Assembly: GCF_004684935.1 (NCBI RefSeq)
Contig: NZ_SRJD01000004.1
Span: 158,272 to 222,271, forward strand
Origin: Sporolactobacillus shoreae
GTDB lineage: Bacteria > Bacillota > Bacilli > Bacillales > Sporolactobacillaceae
Direction of reading: 5' to 3'
Length of the DNA stretch: 64,000 nucleotides
The notes below the pieces were generated by a model, which was not told where the DNA came from, made no database searches, and worked only from the letters and a program-made list of their open reading frames with translations. The translations under genes were made by a program, and so were the position numbers. The stretch's first letter is position 1, and each line of letters starts with the position of its first letter. This document shows positions 38,230 through 48,049 of this stretch, piece after piece.

Positions 38230-39368
38230 CTTGCCTTTTTTCCGATAATATAATTCCATAGGAGGCGCCACGCGCCCACCTGGTGGAGGATCCTGATCAT
38301 GATCAGGACAAGAGGGCCAATGACCAGTCCGGCGAAACCGAGCCATCTGAAACCGAAGTAAAGCGCAATCAATATGACGAGAGGATCCAGCCCGATACCC
38401 GACGAAAGTATTTTCGGTTCAATAAGCTGGCGCTGGACCACTGATACAGCGTATAGTACCGTCAGAGCGATTGTCAAAAAATAGTGATGAGTCAAATATT
38501 GATACAGAATCCATGGGATAAAAATAATTCCCGTTCCGAGATATGGGATCAGATCGACGAGCGCTGAGATGAAAGCGATCGTAAACGCATATTTCGTCCG
38601 CAGAACAAGTAGTCCAATATAGATAAGTATCATCGTTAATGAAACGAGAATAATCTGAGCTCGTACAAATCCGGCACATGTTTTTTTTAGTTCCTGCCAC
38701 ATTTTTTTTGCAGGCCTTCTTAACGTTGAAAAAAAGGGAAGCATGGCCAGCCTTTTCTTGATTTGTTCTGAGTCCTTGGAAAGAAAAAAAGCAGCGAGAA
38801 AAACAAACACTGTTGAAAAAAGTGTATCAGGCAAGGAGGAAACAAACTGTGTCAGGCTTGAAAGCAGCCGGACGGCTATGTCATTCAGAAAATTAATCAA
38901 TGTCCCAGCCATACCTTCGAAATTAACCTGAAGCATGTGCTGCTGTTCTTTTGTAAGTCCGGAAAAAATGTTGACGGTTTTTTCCCATGAAGGGAGCAAA
39001 TGGGCAAAAAAGTAAGTCTGCAGGTCGCCGAGCAGTGATTCGAGCTGGCCGGGAACGGTCTTCGAGAATGAGGCAATGCCCCTTATCAGTGCGGCGGCGA
39101 TAATAAGAAGCAGGCTGACTGCGATGGAAAACAGAATGAAGAGAGTGAGAAATGAAGCGAGGCCTCTTGAAAGTCCTGTTTTCTTTGCGATAAACGACAC
39201 AATAGGATTTAGAAAGAGGGACAGGATGCACGCAATCAGGAATGGAAGGGCCGTTCGGACGGCAAAGTACAGAGCAGCAAGAAGTAGCACGATCATTCCA
39301 AAAACGATCACGGCGCGCAACAGTATAAGCAAATAGTTTCTGAGTGGCCCTTCTTTGCGATCGTTCAT
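38226..39368 (-). CDS. ytvI: AI-2E/PerM family transporter (YtvI-like)
   Basis: A 380-residue polytopic membrane protein with about seven or eight membrane segments grouped at residues 10-90 and 160-370 and a hydrophilic loop between. The C-terminal AI-2E region shows LVDLIPYLGTGIIFIPWILY and LSSGIGLDPLVILIALYFGF. The family includes exporters of autoinducer-2 and Na/H antiporter-like proteins; substrate unknown. AAGGTGG lies 8 nt before the ATG. It is convergent with fxsA and divergent from citZ, as in B. subtilis. Confidence 0.88.
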   Translation of the reverse strand: MNDRKEGPLRNYLLILLRAVIVFGMIVLLLAALYFAVRTALPFLIACILSLFLNPIVSFIAKKTGLSRGLASFLTLFILFSIAVSLLLIIAAALIRGIASFSKTVPGQLESLLGDLQTYFFAHLLPSWEKTVNIFSGLTKEQQHMLQVNFEGMAGTLINFLNDIAVRLLSSLTQFVSSLPDTLFSTVFVFLAAFFLSKDSEQIKKRLAMLPFFSTLRRPAKKMWQELKKTCAGFVRAQIILVSLTMILIYIGLLVLRTKYAFTIAFISALVDLIPYLGTGIIFIPWILYQYLTHHYFLTIALTVLYAVSVVQRQLIEPKILSSGIGLDPLVILIALYFGFRWLGFAGLVIGPLVLIMIRILHQVGAWRLLWNYIIGKKAS

Positions 39369-39471
39369 TAGCCAATCCCACCTTATTCTTTACGCTATGC
39401 TTAAAGATTCAAGATATGTCCGGGCACTCGACTTTGATTTTAATGGTCAAATCATAGAAAAGTGTTTTTTG

Positions 39472-39500
39472 TTCACAATATTGACCTAAACAGATATAAT
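39472..39500 (+). promoter_or_regulatory. sigma-A promoter of citZ
   Basis: TTCACA (39472-39477), 17-nt spacer, TATAAT (39495-39500), about 95 nt before citZ. Confidence 0.8.
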
Positions 39501-39536
39501 CTAAATAAAAGGCTGGCTATTTTGGGCCAGTAATTA

Positions 39537-39549
39537 TTAAGCGCTTACA
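39537..39549 (+). promoter_or_regulatory. cre-like site in the citZ leader
   Basis: TTAAGCGCTTACA; read on the minus strand, TGTAAGCGCTTAAT matches 12 of 14 cre consensus positions. It lies about 37 nt downstream of the -10 box, a position suited to CcpA roadblock repression. CcpA represses citZ in B. subtilis. Confidence 0.55.
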
Positions 39550-39595
39550 GTGTCAGTGATTAACAATTTAGAATTCGCTTAAGGAGGGGATTCCT

Positions 39596-40711
39596 TTGAC
39601 AACGACCAAGGGTTTGGAAGGCGTTGTTGCAACGACCTCAGCTATCAGTTCGATCAATAATGACGTGCTAACTTATCGTGGTTACAGCATTCAGGATCTT
39701 GCTGAACATTCTAATTTTGAAGAGAGTGTTTATCTGCTTTGGAATGGCGAATTGCCCACAGAGGATCAGCTTGGTATTTTCAGGAAGAAACTTGCCGAGA
39801 ATGCGGTTGTTCCAAGTGAGATTTTTGAAGTGATTAAGGCCTACCCGCTGCATACAGTCCATCCAATGGCTGTTCTCAGGACTGCTGTATCGGCTCTGGG
39901 TGTTCTCGATCCCGATGCAGACCTGATGGACGTTATGTCGAATAAGGAGAAAGCGATTCGGCTTCAGGCAAAAATTGCAACAATCGTCGCGGGGTTTGCT
40001 CGGATCCGGCAGGGTGCTGAACCCGTTGCTCCAAAAAAGGACCTTGGACTTGCTGCGAATTTTCTTTATATGCTTAAAGGCCGGATTCCCACGGACGTGG
40101 AGACCAAAGCGTTTGATACGGCGCTTGTTCTTCACGCCGACCACGAACTGAATGCTTCGACGTTTACGGCAAGGGTCTGCGTGGCGACTCTGTCCGATAT
40201 TTATTCCGGTGTGACATCGGCAATCAGTGCGCTCAAGGGGCCGCTACATGGCGGGGCAAACGAGCAGGTCATGAACATGCTGGAGGAAATAAAATCCCCT
40301 GAAGATGTAGACTATTATATTGAAAACGCGCTGGCGAGCAGAAAAAAAATTATGGGTTTTGGTCATCGGGTTTATAAAAATGGAGATCCACGTGCGCGTA
40401 TTCTTAAAAAAATGGCTGGTGAACTGACGAAGATGGGGGAAGATACGCGCTATTATGAAATGTCGTTGCGTATTGAAGAACTTCTCAAGGAGAGAAAGGG
40501 CCTGCTTCCAAACACGGATTTTTATTCGGCGACACTGTACCACACTCTGGGAATTGAAAAAGATCTGTTCACCCCTGTCTTCGCGATCAGCCGGACATCC
40601 GGATGGGTTGCCCATATTCTGGAACAATACAGCGATAACAGGCTGATCCGGCCCAGGGCTGAATATAACGGTCCCGGACTTCGTCCGTATTTGCCTGTGG
40701 CTGAGCGCTGA
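39596..40711 (+). CDS. citZ: citrate synthase
   Basis: Condenses oxaloacetate and acetyl-CoA at the TCA entry. 371 residues, the type II Gram-positive length. Catalytic residues lie in HADHELNASTF (His), GFGHRVYKNGDPRA (His/Arg) and NTDFYSATLY (Asp). The start is TTG at 39596 behind AAGGAGGGG. icd follows after 99 nt and mdh further on, the standard Bacillales citZ-icd-mdh order. Confidence 0.97.
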   Translation: MTTTKGLEGVVATTSAISSINNDVLTYRGYSIQDLAEHSNFEESVYLLWNGELPTEDQLGIFRKKLAENAVVPSEIFEVIKAYPLHTVHPMAVLRTAVSALGVLDPDADLMDVMSNKEKAIRLQAKIATIVAGFARIRQGAEPVAPKKDLGLAANFLYMLKGRIPTDVETKAFDTALVLHADHELNASTFTARVCVATLSDIYSGVTSAISALKGPLHGGANEQVMNMLEEIKSPEDVDYYIENALASRKKIMGFGHRVYKNGDPRARILKKMAGELTKMGEDTRYYEMSLRIEELLKERKGLLPNTDFYSATLYHTLGIEKDLFTPVFAISRTSGWVAHILEQYSDNRLIRPRAEYNGPGLRPYLPVAER

Positions 40712-40810
40712 GCGTCTGGCTGCCTGATACAAATGACATCAGTGGCCTGGGACTTCAATGAAAATGTTATAATAATTAGGGAAGAGAGTCCGATGCTGGG
40801 AGGTACCGAT

Positions 40811-42079
40811 GTGACACAAGGAGAACAAATTACAGTAGAAAACGGTGTTTTACATGTTCCTGATCATCCGATTATTCCTTTTATAGAAGGTGACGGAATC
40901 GGACCTGATATTTGGAGAGCGGCCTCAAGGGTTTTTAACGCCGCGGTGGAGAAGGCTTATGGCGATAAAAAGAAGATTGCATGGAAAGAGGTGCTGACCG
41001 GGCAGAAAGCTTTCGATCTGACCGGTGAGTGGCTTCCTCAGGAGACGCTTGACGCGATCAAAAAGTATGTGATTGCTATCAAGGGGCCGCTGACCACTCC
41101 GGTAGGAGGCGGAATCCGTTCGCTGAATGTGGCGCTCCGCCAGCAGCTGGACCTTTTCACATGCCTGAGGCCCGTCCGGTATTTTCAGGGGGTTCCCTCA
41201 CCCGTAAAACATCCGGAACGCGTGGATATGGTTATCTTCCGTGAGAATACTGAAGATATATACGCAGGAATCGAGTTTGAATCCGGAACACCGGAAGCGC
41301 AGAAAGTCATAAATTTTCTGCAAAACGACATGGGCGTCCGAAAAATTAGATTTCCTGAGACTTCCGGGATCGGTATTAAACCAGTATCGAAAGAAGGAAC
41401 AGACAGGCTGGTACGCGCGGCGATCCGTTACGCGATTAGTGAAGGCCGTAAAAGTGTGACTCTTGTCCACAAGGGAAATATTATGAAATTCACAGAAGGC
41501 GCTTTTAAAAACTGGGGTTACGACCTCGCGGAAAAAGAATTCCCGGACCAGACCTTTACATGGAAACAATTCGACGCGATCGCGGCAGAAAAAGGAAAAC
41601 AGGCAGCCGTCGAAGCTCAGAAAGAGGCTGAATCTGAAGGGCGAATTATTGTTAAGGACGCAATCGCCGATAATTTTCTTCAGCAGATCCTGACGCGGCC
41701 TTCTGAATATGATGTGGTGGCCACAATGAATCTTGATGGAGATTATATTTCCGATGCGTTGGCCGCCCAGGTTGGAGGAATCGGCATCGCACCGGGTGCC
41801 AACATTAATTACGAAACCGGGATTGCCATATTTGAAGCGACTCACGGCACAGCTCCGAAGTACGCGGGTATGGACAAGGTCAATCCTTCATCCGTCATCC
41901 TTTCGGGTGTTCTGATGTTTGAGCACCTGAAATGGTATGAACCGGCTAAGCTCATCACTCAGGCGATTGAAAAGACGATCGAATCGAAAGTAGTAACTTA
42001 CGATTTTGCCCGGCTCATGGACGGAGCGAAAGAAGTAAAATGTTCAGAGTTTGCGGATGAGTTAATTAGCCATTTGTAA
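40811..42079 (+). CDS. icd: NADP-dependent isocitrate dehydrogenase
   Basis: Oxidative decarboxylation of isocitrate to 2-oxoglutarate. 422 residues, one fewer than B. subtilis Icd. Seen: [16 protein letters not shown], the phosphate-binding loop [37 protein letters not shown] and [16 protein letters not shown]. The start is GTG at 40811 (GGGAGG 7 nt upstream), which gives the family N-terminus [13 protein letters not shown]; upstream in-frame codons lie before the ribosome site. Confidence 0.96.
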   Translation: MTQGEQITVENGVLHVPDHPIIPFIEGDGIGPDIWRAASRVFNAAVEKAYGDKKKIAWKEVLTGQKAFDLTGEWLPQETLDAIKKYVIAIKGPLTTPVGGGIRSLNVALRQQLDLFTCLRPVRYFQGVPSPVKHPERVDMVIFRENTEDIYAGIEFESGTPEAQKVINFLQNDMGVRKIRFPETSGIGIKPVSKEGTDRLVRAAIRYAISEGRKSVTLVHKGNIMKFTEGAFKNWGYDLAEKEFPDQTFTWKQFDAIAAEKGKQAAVEAQKEAESEGRIIVKDAIADNFLQQILTRPSEYDVVATMNLDGDYISDALAAQVGGIGIAPGANINYETGIAIFEATHGTAPKYAGMDKVNPSSVILSGVLMFEHLKWYEPAKLITQAIEKTIESKVVTYDFARLMDGAKEVKCSEFADELISHL

Positions 42080-42130
42080 AGAATCTTATAGTCACACCCG
42101 CTTTTCAAATCATATGCTATGTTAAAGTTC

Positions 42131-42189
42131 AATGTTGATCTTGCTCCTTTGTTGAGTGAAAAACAACAGACAAATTTTACAGAGCCAAA
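42131..42189. repeat. dispersed intergenic repeat, copy B
   Basis: AATGTTG-T-TTGC-CCT--GTTG...AG-GAAAAAC-ACAGAC...AGCCAA is shared with 54661-54729; relative to that copy about 20 nt are missing in the middle. It lies between icd and mdh. Confidence 0.65.
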
Positions 42190-42322
42190 TCATAAAATGG
42201 AAGAACGAGCCGCGCAGGCAATCCCCAGGCGGGAGTTGGCCTGCATTAGGCTTTTGAAAAGATGAAAGCGTATCCAATTTCAGAAGTGGAGTGTTGAGTC
42301 AATAATAAAGGGGGTATTTAAA

Positions 42323-43258
42323 ATGTCGGTTAGTCGCAGAAAAGTCACTGTCGTAGGCGCAGGCTATACAGGGGCAACAACCGCTTTTCTTATCGCCCAG
42401 AATGAATTGGCTGATGTGGTGCTTGTGGATATTCCGAAGATGGACGGACCGGCCAGGGGGAAGGCGCTGGACATGCTTGAATCTGCACCGATTCTCGGTT
42501 TTGACTCAAAAATCACCGGGACTTCTGAATATGCTGAAACAGCGGATTCAGAAGTTGTGATCATCACAGCGGGAATCGCTCGAAAACCGGGAATGAGCCG
42601 GGACGATCTGGTCTCTATCAATGTGGGAATTATGAAAGAAGTGACACGAAATATTGTTAAATACTCTCCAGATTCCACTATTATCGTACTGAGCAATCCG
42701 GTGGATGCCATGACCTATACGGTTTACAGAGAATCAGGATTCCCCAGGAACCGTGTGATCGGTCAGTCCGGTGTGCTCGACTCAGCACGTTTCAGGACGT
42801 TCATTGCGGAAGAGCTGAAACTTTCTGTTCGTGATGTCACGGGATTTGTCCTTGGCGGTCATGGAGATTCAATGGTTCCTTTGGTCCGCTACTCATACGC
42901 GGGCGGCATCCCAGTCGATCGGCTGATTTCTAAAGAGCGAATAGAGGCCATCGTTGACAGAACGAGGAAGGGTGGTGGGGAAATTGTTTCTTTACTCGGG
43001 AATGGCAGCGCTTATTATGCCCCGGCGGCAGCTCTTTTCCAGATGGCGGAAGCCATACTGAATGATCAACAGCGTGTTTTGCCCGCCATCGCCTACCTTG
43101 ATGGCGAATACGGCTATAGCAGCATTTATCTTGGAGTGCCTGTTGTCCTTGGAAAGAACGGAATTGAAAAGATCATAGAGCTAAGCCTGACTAAGGAGGA
43201 GAAAGCCGCCTTGGATCGATCGGTGGAGTCGGTTAAAGCGGTACTTGAACTAATTTGA
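42323..43258 (+). CDS. mdh: malate dehydrogenase
   Basis: NAD-dependent malate/oxaloacetate interconversion. 311 residues, LDH-like MDH type. The nucleotide loop is [14 protein letters not shown], the coenzyme-selecting acidic residue lies in [24 protein letters not shown] follows, and the catalytic His is in [11 protein letters not shown]. The position after citZ-icd and absence of the LDH Gln in the substrate loop ([11 protein letters not shown] has Arg/Met) support malate rather than lactate. ATG start with GGGGGT upstream. Confidence 0.95.
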   Translation: MSVSRRKVTVVGAGYTGATTAFLIAQNELADVVLVDIPKMDGPARGKALDMLESAPILGFDSKITGTSEYAETADSEVVIITAGIARKPGMSRDDLVSINVGIMKEVTRNIVKYSPDSTIIVLSNPVDAMTYTVYRESGFPRNRVIGQSGVLDSARFRTFIAEELKLSVRDVTGFVLGGHGDSMVPLVRYSYAGGIPVDRLISKERIEAIVDRTRKGGGEIVSLLGNGSAYYAPAAALFQMAEAILNDQQRVLPAIAYLDGEYGYSSIYLGVPVVLGKNGIEKIIELSLTKEEKAALDRSVESVKAVLELI

Positions 43259-43272
43259 CAGAACGCGCAGGT

Positions 43273-43314
43273 GGCTGATGATTTTCACTAGATGAAAATC
43301 ATCAGTTTTTTTTT
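43273..43314 (+). terminator. mdh terminator
   Basis: CTGATGATTTTCA/TGAAAATCATCAG, 13-bp perfect stem with a 5-nt loop, then eight T. Confidence 0.96.
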
Positions 43315-43394
43315 GCGCAAAACCCAAGGTACACGCTATTACTTTCAAAAGGCCTATAGTAGATAAAATGTTTTTCTATTAAATCATATGAATT

Positions 43395-43470
43395 ATTACA
43401 ACGTTCTCACGCCTTTACAAAAAATTTACATTAGGTTTATATGCCTTTAAAAGTACCGCCTTATTATAAA
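43395..43470 (+). promoter_or_regulatory. PhoP-box array and -10 of the pst operon
   Basis: Hexamers ATTACA (43395), TTCTCA (43404), TTTACA (43414), TTTACA (43425), TTTATA (43436) and TTTAAA (43446) recur every 9-11 bp, the spacing of PhoP direct repeats (TT(A/T/C)ACA-type). They run up to a -10-like TATTAT/TATAAA (43462-43470) where no -35 is needed, the layout of PhoP-activated promoters. Confidence 0.8.
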
Positions 43471-43514
43471 TAGTGCAATAAGGGTACGTTAAAACTGAGG
43501 GGGAAAAATTTCTT

Positions 43515-44450
43515 ATGAAAAAGAAAAGTTTGCTTACGATCGGCCTGCTTCTCGCTTTATCTGTCATCCTGGTTCTAGGAGCATGCGGAAGCGGTAGCGC
43601 AAGCAGCTCAAGCAGTTCAAGCAGCAGTTCATCAAGCGCGTCTTCAAGTTCAGCCGCACTTTCAGGCAAGCTTACACTTGGTGGCTCCACAGCTCTCCAG
43701 CCATTGGCAGCAGAAGCCGCAAAAGAATTTATGGCACAGAATCCTAACGTTCAGATTGATGTCCAGGGCGGGGGTAGCGGTACCGGGCTGAGCCAGGTAC
43801 AGGCTGGAAACTTTGACATTGGTAACTCTGATATTTTTGCTGAAAAAGGAAAGAACATTGACGCAAAATCACTTACAGACTTTAAAGTTGCTGTTGTTGC
43901 TATGACTGCTGCTGTTAACCCTAAAGCAGGTGTAACGAATCTTTCAAAAGCAGATCTTCAGAAAGTTTTCACCGGAAAAGTTACAAACTGGAGCCAGGTT
44001 GGCGGAAAAAATGTTAAAATAACATTGGTAAACCGTTCCGCAACTTCAGGTACATTTAAAACGTTTGTTCAGTTCGCTCTGGACGGCAAGACACCAGCTA
44101 ACGGTATTACACAGGATTCTTCAAACACGGTTAAGAAAATTGTTGCTCAGACTCCTGGCGCTATCGGCTATCTGGCTCTGTCTTACTTCACTCCGAATGA
44201 TAAATCGGTTGTTGCACTTTCTCTTGATGGTGTACAGGCAACTGAAGCCAATGTCGCTAATGGCAAGTTCCCGGTTTGGGCTTATGAACACATGTATACA
44301 AAGGGTACTCCCTCACCACTTGCTAAAGCATTCCTTGACTACATGATGGGCAGCACAGTTCAGAATAAAGACCTTCCGGCTCAGGGTTACATCGCTGTGG
44401 ACAAGTTGAGTGTTCAGCGCGATGCAACTGGAAAACTGACAACAAAGTAA
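43515..44450 (+). CDS. pstS: phosphate ABC transporter substrate-binding lipoprotein
   Basis: A 311-residue secreted phosphate-binding protein. Signal peptide 1-23 with lipobox LGAC (lipidated Cys24), then a ~20-residue poly-serine linker (about 29-48), then a PstS core: LTLGGSTALQPLA, GGGSGTGLSQV, DIGNSDI, FTGKVTNWSQVGGK and NRSATSGTFKTF (phosphate contacts). Strong GAGGGGG ribosome site. First gene of pstSCAB, driven by PhoP boxes. The serine linker probably acts as a spacer from the membrane. Confidence 0.95.
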   Translation: MKKKSLLTIGLLLALSVILVLGACGSGSASSSSSSSSSSSSASSSSAALSGKLTLGGSTALQPLAAEAAKEFMAQNPNVQIDVQGGGSGTGLSQVQAGNFDIGNSDIFAEKGKNIDAKSLTDFKVAVVAMTAAVNPKAGVTNLSKADLQKVFTGKVTNWSQVGGKNVKITLVNRSATSGTFKTFVQFALDGKTPANGITQDSSNTVKKIVAQTPGAIGYLALSYFTPNDKSVVALSLDGVQATEANVANGKFPVWAYEHMYTKGTPSPLAKAFLDYMMGSTVQNKDLPAQGYIAVDKLSVQRDATGKLTTK

Positions 44451-44495
44451 TTAGTGAAAGCTGACTACTTGAAACAACAATAATATGTATAAAAC

Positions 44496-44534
44496 GGCGA
44501 AGCGGGATTTGTATTTTACATCCCGCTTACCGTC
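44496..44534 (+). promoter_or_regulatory. stem-loop between pstS and pstC
   Basis: AAGCGGGAT/ATCCCGCTT, 9-bp perfect stem with an 11-nt loop and outer ACGG/CCGT pairs, but no U tract. Likely an mRNA-stabilising or partial-attenuation element giving more PstS than PstCAB. Confidence 0.65.
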
Positions 44535-44569
44535 GTATATATAAGCTAGTAATAAAATGAGGTGCAGAA

Positions 44570-45532
44570 ATGAAAATCGACAAGGCGGTAATCGCTCAAA
44601 CGCCGGAAAGTTCCCCAAAATCTTCATTACTAAGAGAGAAAGGGTTAATGAAAGGTTTCATTGACCATTATAGTGAGACACGAGGGAAAACAATCATCTA
44701 CAGTAGCGCTCTTCTTATGATTATTGCGGTGGTAGCGATTACGCTCTTCCTGACAGTGCAAGGATTACGTTCCTTTTTTGTTGACCACATTAACTTTTGG
44801 TCGTTTATTACAGGAACGAAATGGAGTTTAGATCAGACCAATGGCGCTTCTTACGGAGCATTCCCCTTTATTTTCGGCTCACTTTCTGTAACACTTCTTG
44901 CTGCGGTTTTCGCAACACCTGTTGCAGTGGGGTGTGCCTTGTTTATGGCAGAGATTGCTAAAAAATGGGGTCAGAGAGTTTTACAGCCCATAATAGAAAT
45001 ACTTGTCGGAATACCTTCCGTTGTTTACGGACTCATCGGTTTGTCTGTTATTGTGCCTTTTATGAGAGTCCATTTTGGCGGATCAGGATTTAATCTGCTT
45101 GCCGGTTCGCTGGTTGTCGGCATTATGATCTTGCCGACGGTCGCGAGTATTGCTGCTGACAGTCTGCGTGCGGTTCCCGACTCATTGCGTGAAGCATCCT
45201 TTGCCATTGGCGGGACGAAATGGCAGACCATCTGGAGGGTGGTCATTCCGGCGGCTGGTTCGAGTATTGTTACGGCAATCATCCTGGGTATGTCAAGAGC
45301 CTTCGGTGAAGCTCTTGCGGTTCAAATGGTCATTGGAAATACTTTTCAAATGCCGCACTCGATTTTCGCACCCGCGGCAACTTTGACGACGGTTATTACC
45401 GGGAGCATGGGTGATACAACCACAGGAAGTGTATCGAACGATGTTCTTTGGTCACTCGGATTGATTCTGCTTGTCATTTCCTATATATTTATTTTGATTA
45501 TTCGAATGCTTGCTAAAAGGAGGAATGCGTGA
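44570..45532 (+). CDS. pstC: phosphate ABC transporter permease PstC
   Basis: A 320-residue integral membrane permease with about six membrane helices and an N-terminal cytoplasmic extension (~30 residues). The binding-protein-dependent transport EAA-type loop is LREASFAIGGTKWQTIWRVV. It pairs with PstA. AAAATGAGGTG precedes the ATG; the stop overlaps the next ORF by 4 nt. Confidence 0.95.
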   Translation: MKIDKAVIAQTPESSPKSSLLREKGLMKGFIDHYSETRGKTIIYSSALLMIIAVVAITLFLTVQGLRSFFVDHINFWSFITGTKWSLDQTNGASYGAFPFIFGSLSVTLLAAVFATPVAVGCALFMAEIAKKWGQRVLQPIIEILVGIPSVVYGLIGLSVIVPFMRVHFGGSGFNLLAGSLVVGIMILPTVASIAADSLRAVPDSLREASFAIGGTKWQTIWRVVIPAAGSSIVTAIILGMSRAFGEALAVQMVIGNTFQMPHSIFAPAATLTTVITGSMGDTTTGSVSNDVLWSLGLILLVISYIFILIIRMLAKRRNA

Positions 45533-46419
45533 TGAGCAGCAAGGTGACTAATAGAATTGCTCTATCACTCATTGTTCTCTGCGCCATTATTATGGCCGGC
45601 ATACTTGCTGCACTGCTCGGCTACATCTTAGTCAATGGTGTGACAAGTATTTCCTGGCATTTTCTGACTTCAGAATCTGATCCGTTTCTAGCTGGAGGAG
45701 GAATCAAGGATCAGCTCTGGAATTCATTTTATGTGCTGATCATCACGATGATTCTGACCGTCCCGATTGGAACGAGCGGCGGTATCTATCTTGCGGAGTA
45801 CGCCAAGCCTGGCAAACTGACTTCTTTCATCCGTTCCTGCGTGGAAGTACTTGCTTCTCTGCCTTCCATTGTCGTAGGTATGTTCGGCATGCTGATTTTT
45901 GTCAATTATTTTCAGTTTAGATTTTCTGTCCTTTCAGGTGCACTTGCACTTACCGTATTCAACCTTCCTGTCATTGTGCGTGTAACGGAAGATGGTTTCC
46001 ATTCCCTGTCTTCCCATCAGAAAGAAGGGGGTCTCGCCCTCGGCCTTACTCATTGGCATACGATTAAAACGATTCTTCTTCCAGCAGCTTTTCCAAGCAT
46101 ACTAACAGGGATCATCCTTTCTGCAGGCAGGGTTTTCGGTGAATCGGCAGCTTTACTGTTCACTGCCGGTATGTCTACTCCAAATCTGAATTTTACAAAC
46201 TGGAATCCTGCTTCACCGACTTCACCACTGAACATGTTTCGCTCGGCCGAGACACTTTCAGTGCACATTTGGGCGGTGAATACTTCAGGTATTATTCCGG
46301 ATATTCAGACAGTCGCCAACGGATCGGCAGCTGTCCTTGTCATCTGCGTCCTGCTTTTCAACTTGCTCGCACGCGGCCTTGGAAAAGTAATAAACAATAA
46401 ATTATCAGGTAAATCATAA
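45529..46419 (+). CDS. pstA: phosphate ABC transporter permease PstA
   Basis: A 296-residue permease, second channel subunit. Six predicted helices; EAA loop HQKEGGLALGLTHWHTIKTI, and GIYLAEYAKPGKLTSFIR, which is PstA-like. Starts in the pstC stop (GTGATGAG region; ATG 45529 or 45532, two in tandem). pstB follows after 13 nt. Confidence 0.95.
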   Translation: MMSSKVTNRIALSLIVLCAIIMAGILAALLGYILVNGVTSISWHFLTSESDPFLAGGGIKDQLWNSFYVLIITMILTVPIGTSGGIYLAEYAKPGKLTSFIRSCVEVLASLPSIVVGMFGMLIFVNYFQFRFSVLSGALALTVFNLPVIVRVTEDGFHSLSSHQKEGGLALGLTHWHTIKTILLPAAFPSILTGIILSAGRVFGESAALLFTAGMSTPNLNFTNWNPASPTSPLNMFRSAETLSVHIWAVNTSGIIPDIQTVANGSAAVLVICVLLFNLLARGLGKVINNKLSGKS

Positions 46420-46432
46420 GGGGGAGAATTGA

Positions 46433-47245
46433 ATGATGATTCAACTGGACACCAATATCGCAAACTTTACCAATGATAAAGGCGAAGAGACTCCGGTACA
46501 GATAGAAGTTAAGGACGTTAATATTTTTTACGGCAGCAACCACGCAGTTAAAGATGTGAACATGCCGATACATGAAAAATCGATTACGGCACTAATTGGA
46601 CCTTCTGGCTGTGGCAAATCAACGTTTATACGCACAATTAATCGGATGAACGATCTGATACCTATTGCTAGATGTGAAGGAAACATTCTTTATCGTGATA
46701 ATAATATTTTAAATCCAAAAATCGATGTCGTTCAGCTTCGCAAAGAAATCGGAATGGTTTTTCAGCAACCGAATCCGTTTCCAAAATCGATCAGTGAAAA
46801 TATTCAGCTTCCTTTGAAATTTGCAGGCATGCGTAATAAAAAGATTCTGAAAGAAACAACTGAGAATTGTCTGAAAGAGGTAGGCCTCTGGGATGAAGTG
46901 AAAGACAGGCTCGACCATTCGGCGACAGGGCTGTCTGGAGGCCAGCAGCAGCGCTTGTGCATTGCAAGAGCTCTTGCGCTGAAACCCAGCGTGATCCTTC
47001 TCGATGAACCGACATCAGCACTTGACCCTGTTTCTACTTCGAAGATTGAAGAGTTGCTTCTCAGACTGAAGAAAGATTATACGATTGTTATCGTCACGCA
47101 CAATATGCAGCAGGCTGCCCGAATTGCCGATTATACAGCTTTCTTCTATCAGGGCGAGCTTGTTGAATTCGGGCTGACAAGAAATCTATTTACTCATCCC
47201 GAGAAAAAGAGCACCGCTGACTATATTTCTGGCCGGTTTGGATAA
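46433..47245 (+). CDS. pstB: phosphate ABC transporter ATP-binding protein
   Basis: A 270-residue ABC ATPase energising phosphate import. Walker [11 protein letters not shown]-loop [12 protein letters not shown] (the PNPFPKSI sequence is typical of PstB), signature [16 protein letters not shown], Walker [14 protein letters not shown] and switch HNMQQAARI. The N-terminal ~25 residues are an extension. There is a single pstB, unlike the two of B. subtilis, and no phoU in the window. GGGGGAGAA ribosome site. Confidence 0.96.
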   Translation: MMIQLDTNIANFTNDKGEETPVQIEVKDVNIFYGSNHAVKDVNMPIHEKSITALIGPSGCGKSTFIRTINRMNDLIPIARCEGNILYRDNNILNPKIDVVQLRKEIGMVFQQPNPFPKSISENIQLPLKFAGMRNKKILKETTENCLKEVGLWDEVKDRLDHSATGLSGGQQQRLCIARALALKPSVILLDEPTSALDPVSTSKIEELLLRLKKDYTIVIVTHNMQQAARIADYTAFFYQGELVEFGLTRNLFTHPEKKSTADYISGRFG

Positions 47246-47353
47246 TCCGAGCCTCGTCAAAGAGTTCGGATAAGCTGGAGACCGCAGCTTTGGCCTGCCA
47301 GCATGATTTTGAAGAACAGCGATGATTTCAGGAAACAGGCATGGAGGCGTATT

Positions 47354-48049
47354 ATGGCAAAAAAGATTCTAGTCGTTGATGATGAACCGTCCATCGTAAC
47401 ATTGCTTTCCTTTAACCTGAAGAAGGCGGGTTATGATGTGATCTCGGCAGGAACGGGAACGGAAGTCCTGCCGATTGTCCAGGAACAGCATCCGGATTTA
47501 ATTGTGCTGGACCTGATGCTTCCGGAGATGGATGGCATGGATGTGTGCAAAAAGCTTCGACAGGAGTTTATTTATATACCGATAATTATGCTGACAGCCC
47601 GCGATGATGAACTCGACAAAGTTCTGGGCCTGGAACTGGGCGCTGATGACTACATGACAAAACCATTTAGTCCGCGTGAAGTTGTGGCGCGTGTCAAAGC
47701 AATATTCAGACGATCGGAACTGGGTCATCAGGAGCAGAATGAGGTACTCGTGTCAGGGGATTTAAAAGTATACCCCAATAAATTTGAGGCGATGTTCAAG
47801 GACAAGGAAATGCTTCTGACGCCTAAGGAGTTTGAATTGCTCGTCTACATGATGAAGCACAAGGGCAGAGTGCTGACGCGTGAACAGCTGCTCAATGCCG
47901 TCTGGAATTATGACTTTGCCGGTGACACACGTATCGTTGATGTCCATGTCAGCCATCTGAGAGAGAAAATTGAAGACGTGACACGAAAACCACTCTATAT
48001 TAAGACAGTACGAGGGTTGGGTTATAAACTTGAAGAACCAAAGGCTTGA
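47354..48049 (+). CDS. phoP: phosphate-starvation response regulator PhoP (OmpR family)
   Basis: A 231-residue response regulator: receiver domain 1-115 with acidic pocket (VVDDE), phospho-acceptor Asp53 (VLDLMLPEMDG) and Lys in MTKPFSPRE, then a winged-helix effector domain (ending KTVRGLGYKLEEPKA). The ATG at 47354 has GGAGG 6-7 nt upstream. It lies directly after pstB and its end overlaps phoR. The PhoP-box array before pstS is its likely target. Assigned PhoP rather than another OmpR protein because of synteny with mdh, polA and pst. Confidence 0.92.
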   Translation: MAKKILVVDDEPSIVTLLSFNLKKAGYDVISAGTGTEVLPIVQEQHPDLIVLDLMLPEMDGMDVCKKLRQEFIYIPIIMLTARDDELDKVLGLELGADDYMTKPFSPREVVARVKAIFRRSELGHQEQNEVLVSGDLKVYPNKFEAMFKDKEMLLTPKEFELLVYMMKHKGRVLTREQLLNAVWNYDFAGDTRIVDVHVSHLREKIEDVTRKPLYIKTVRGLGYKLEEPKA

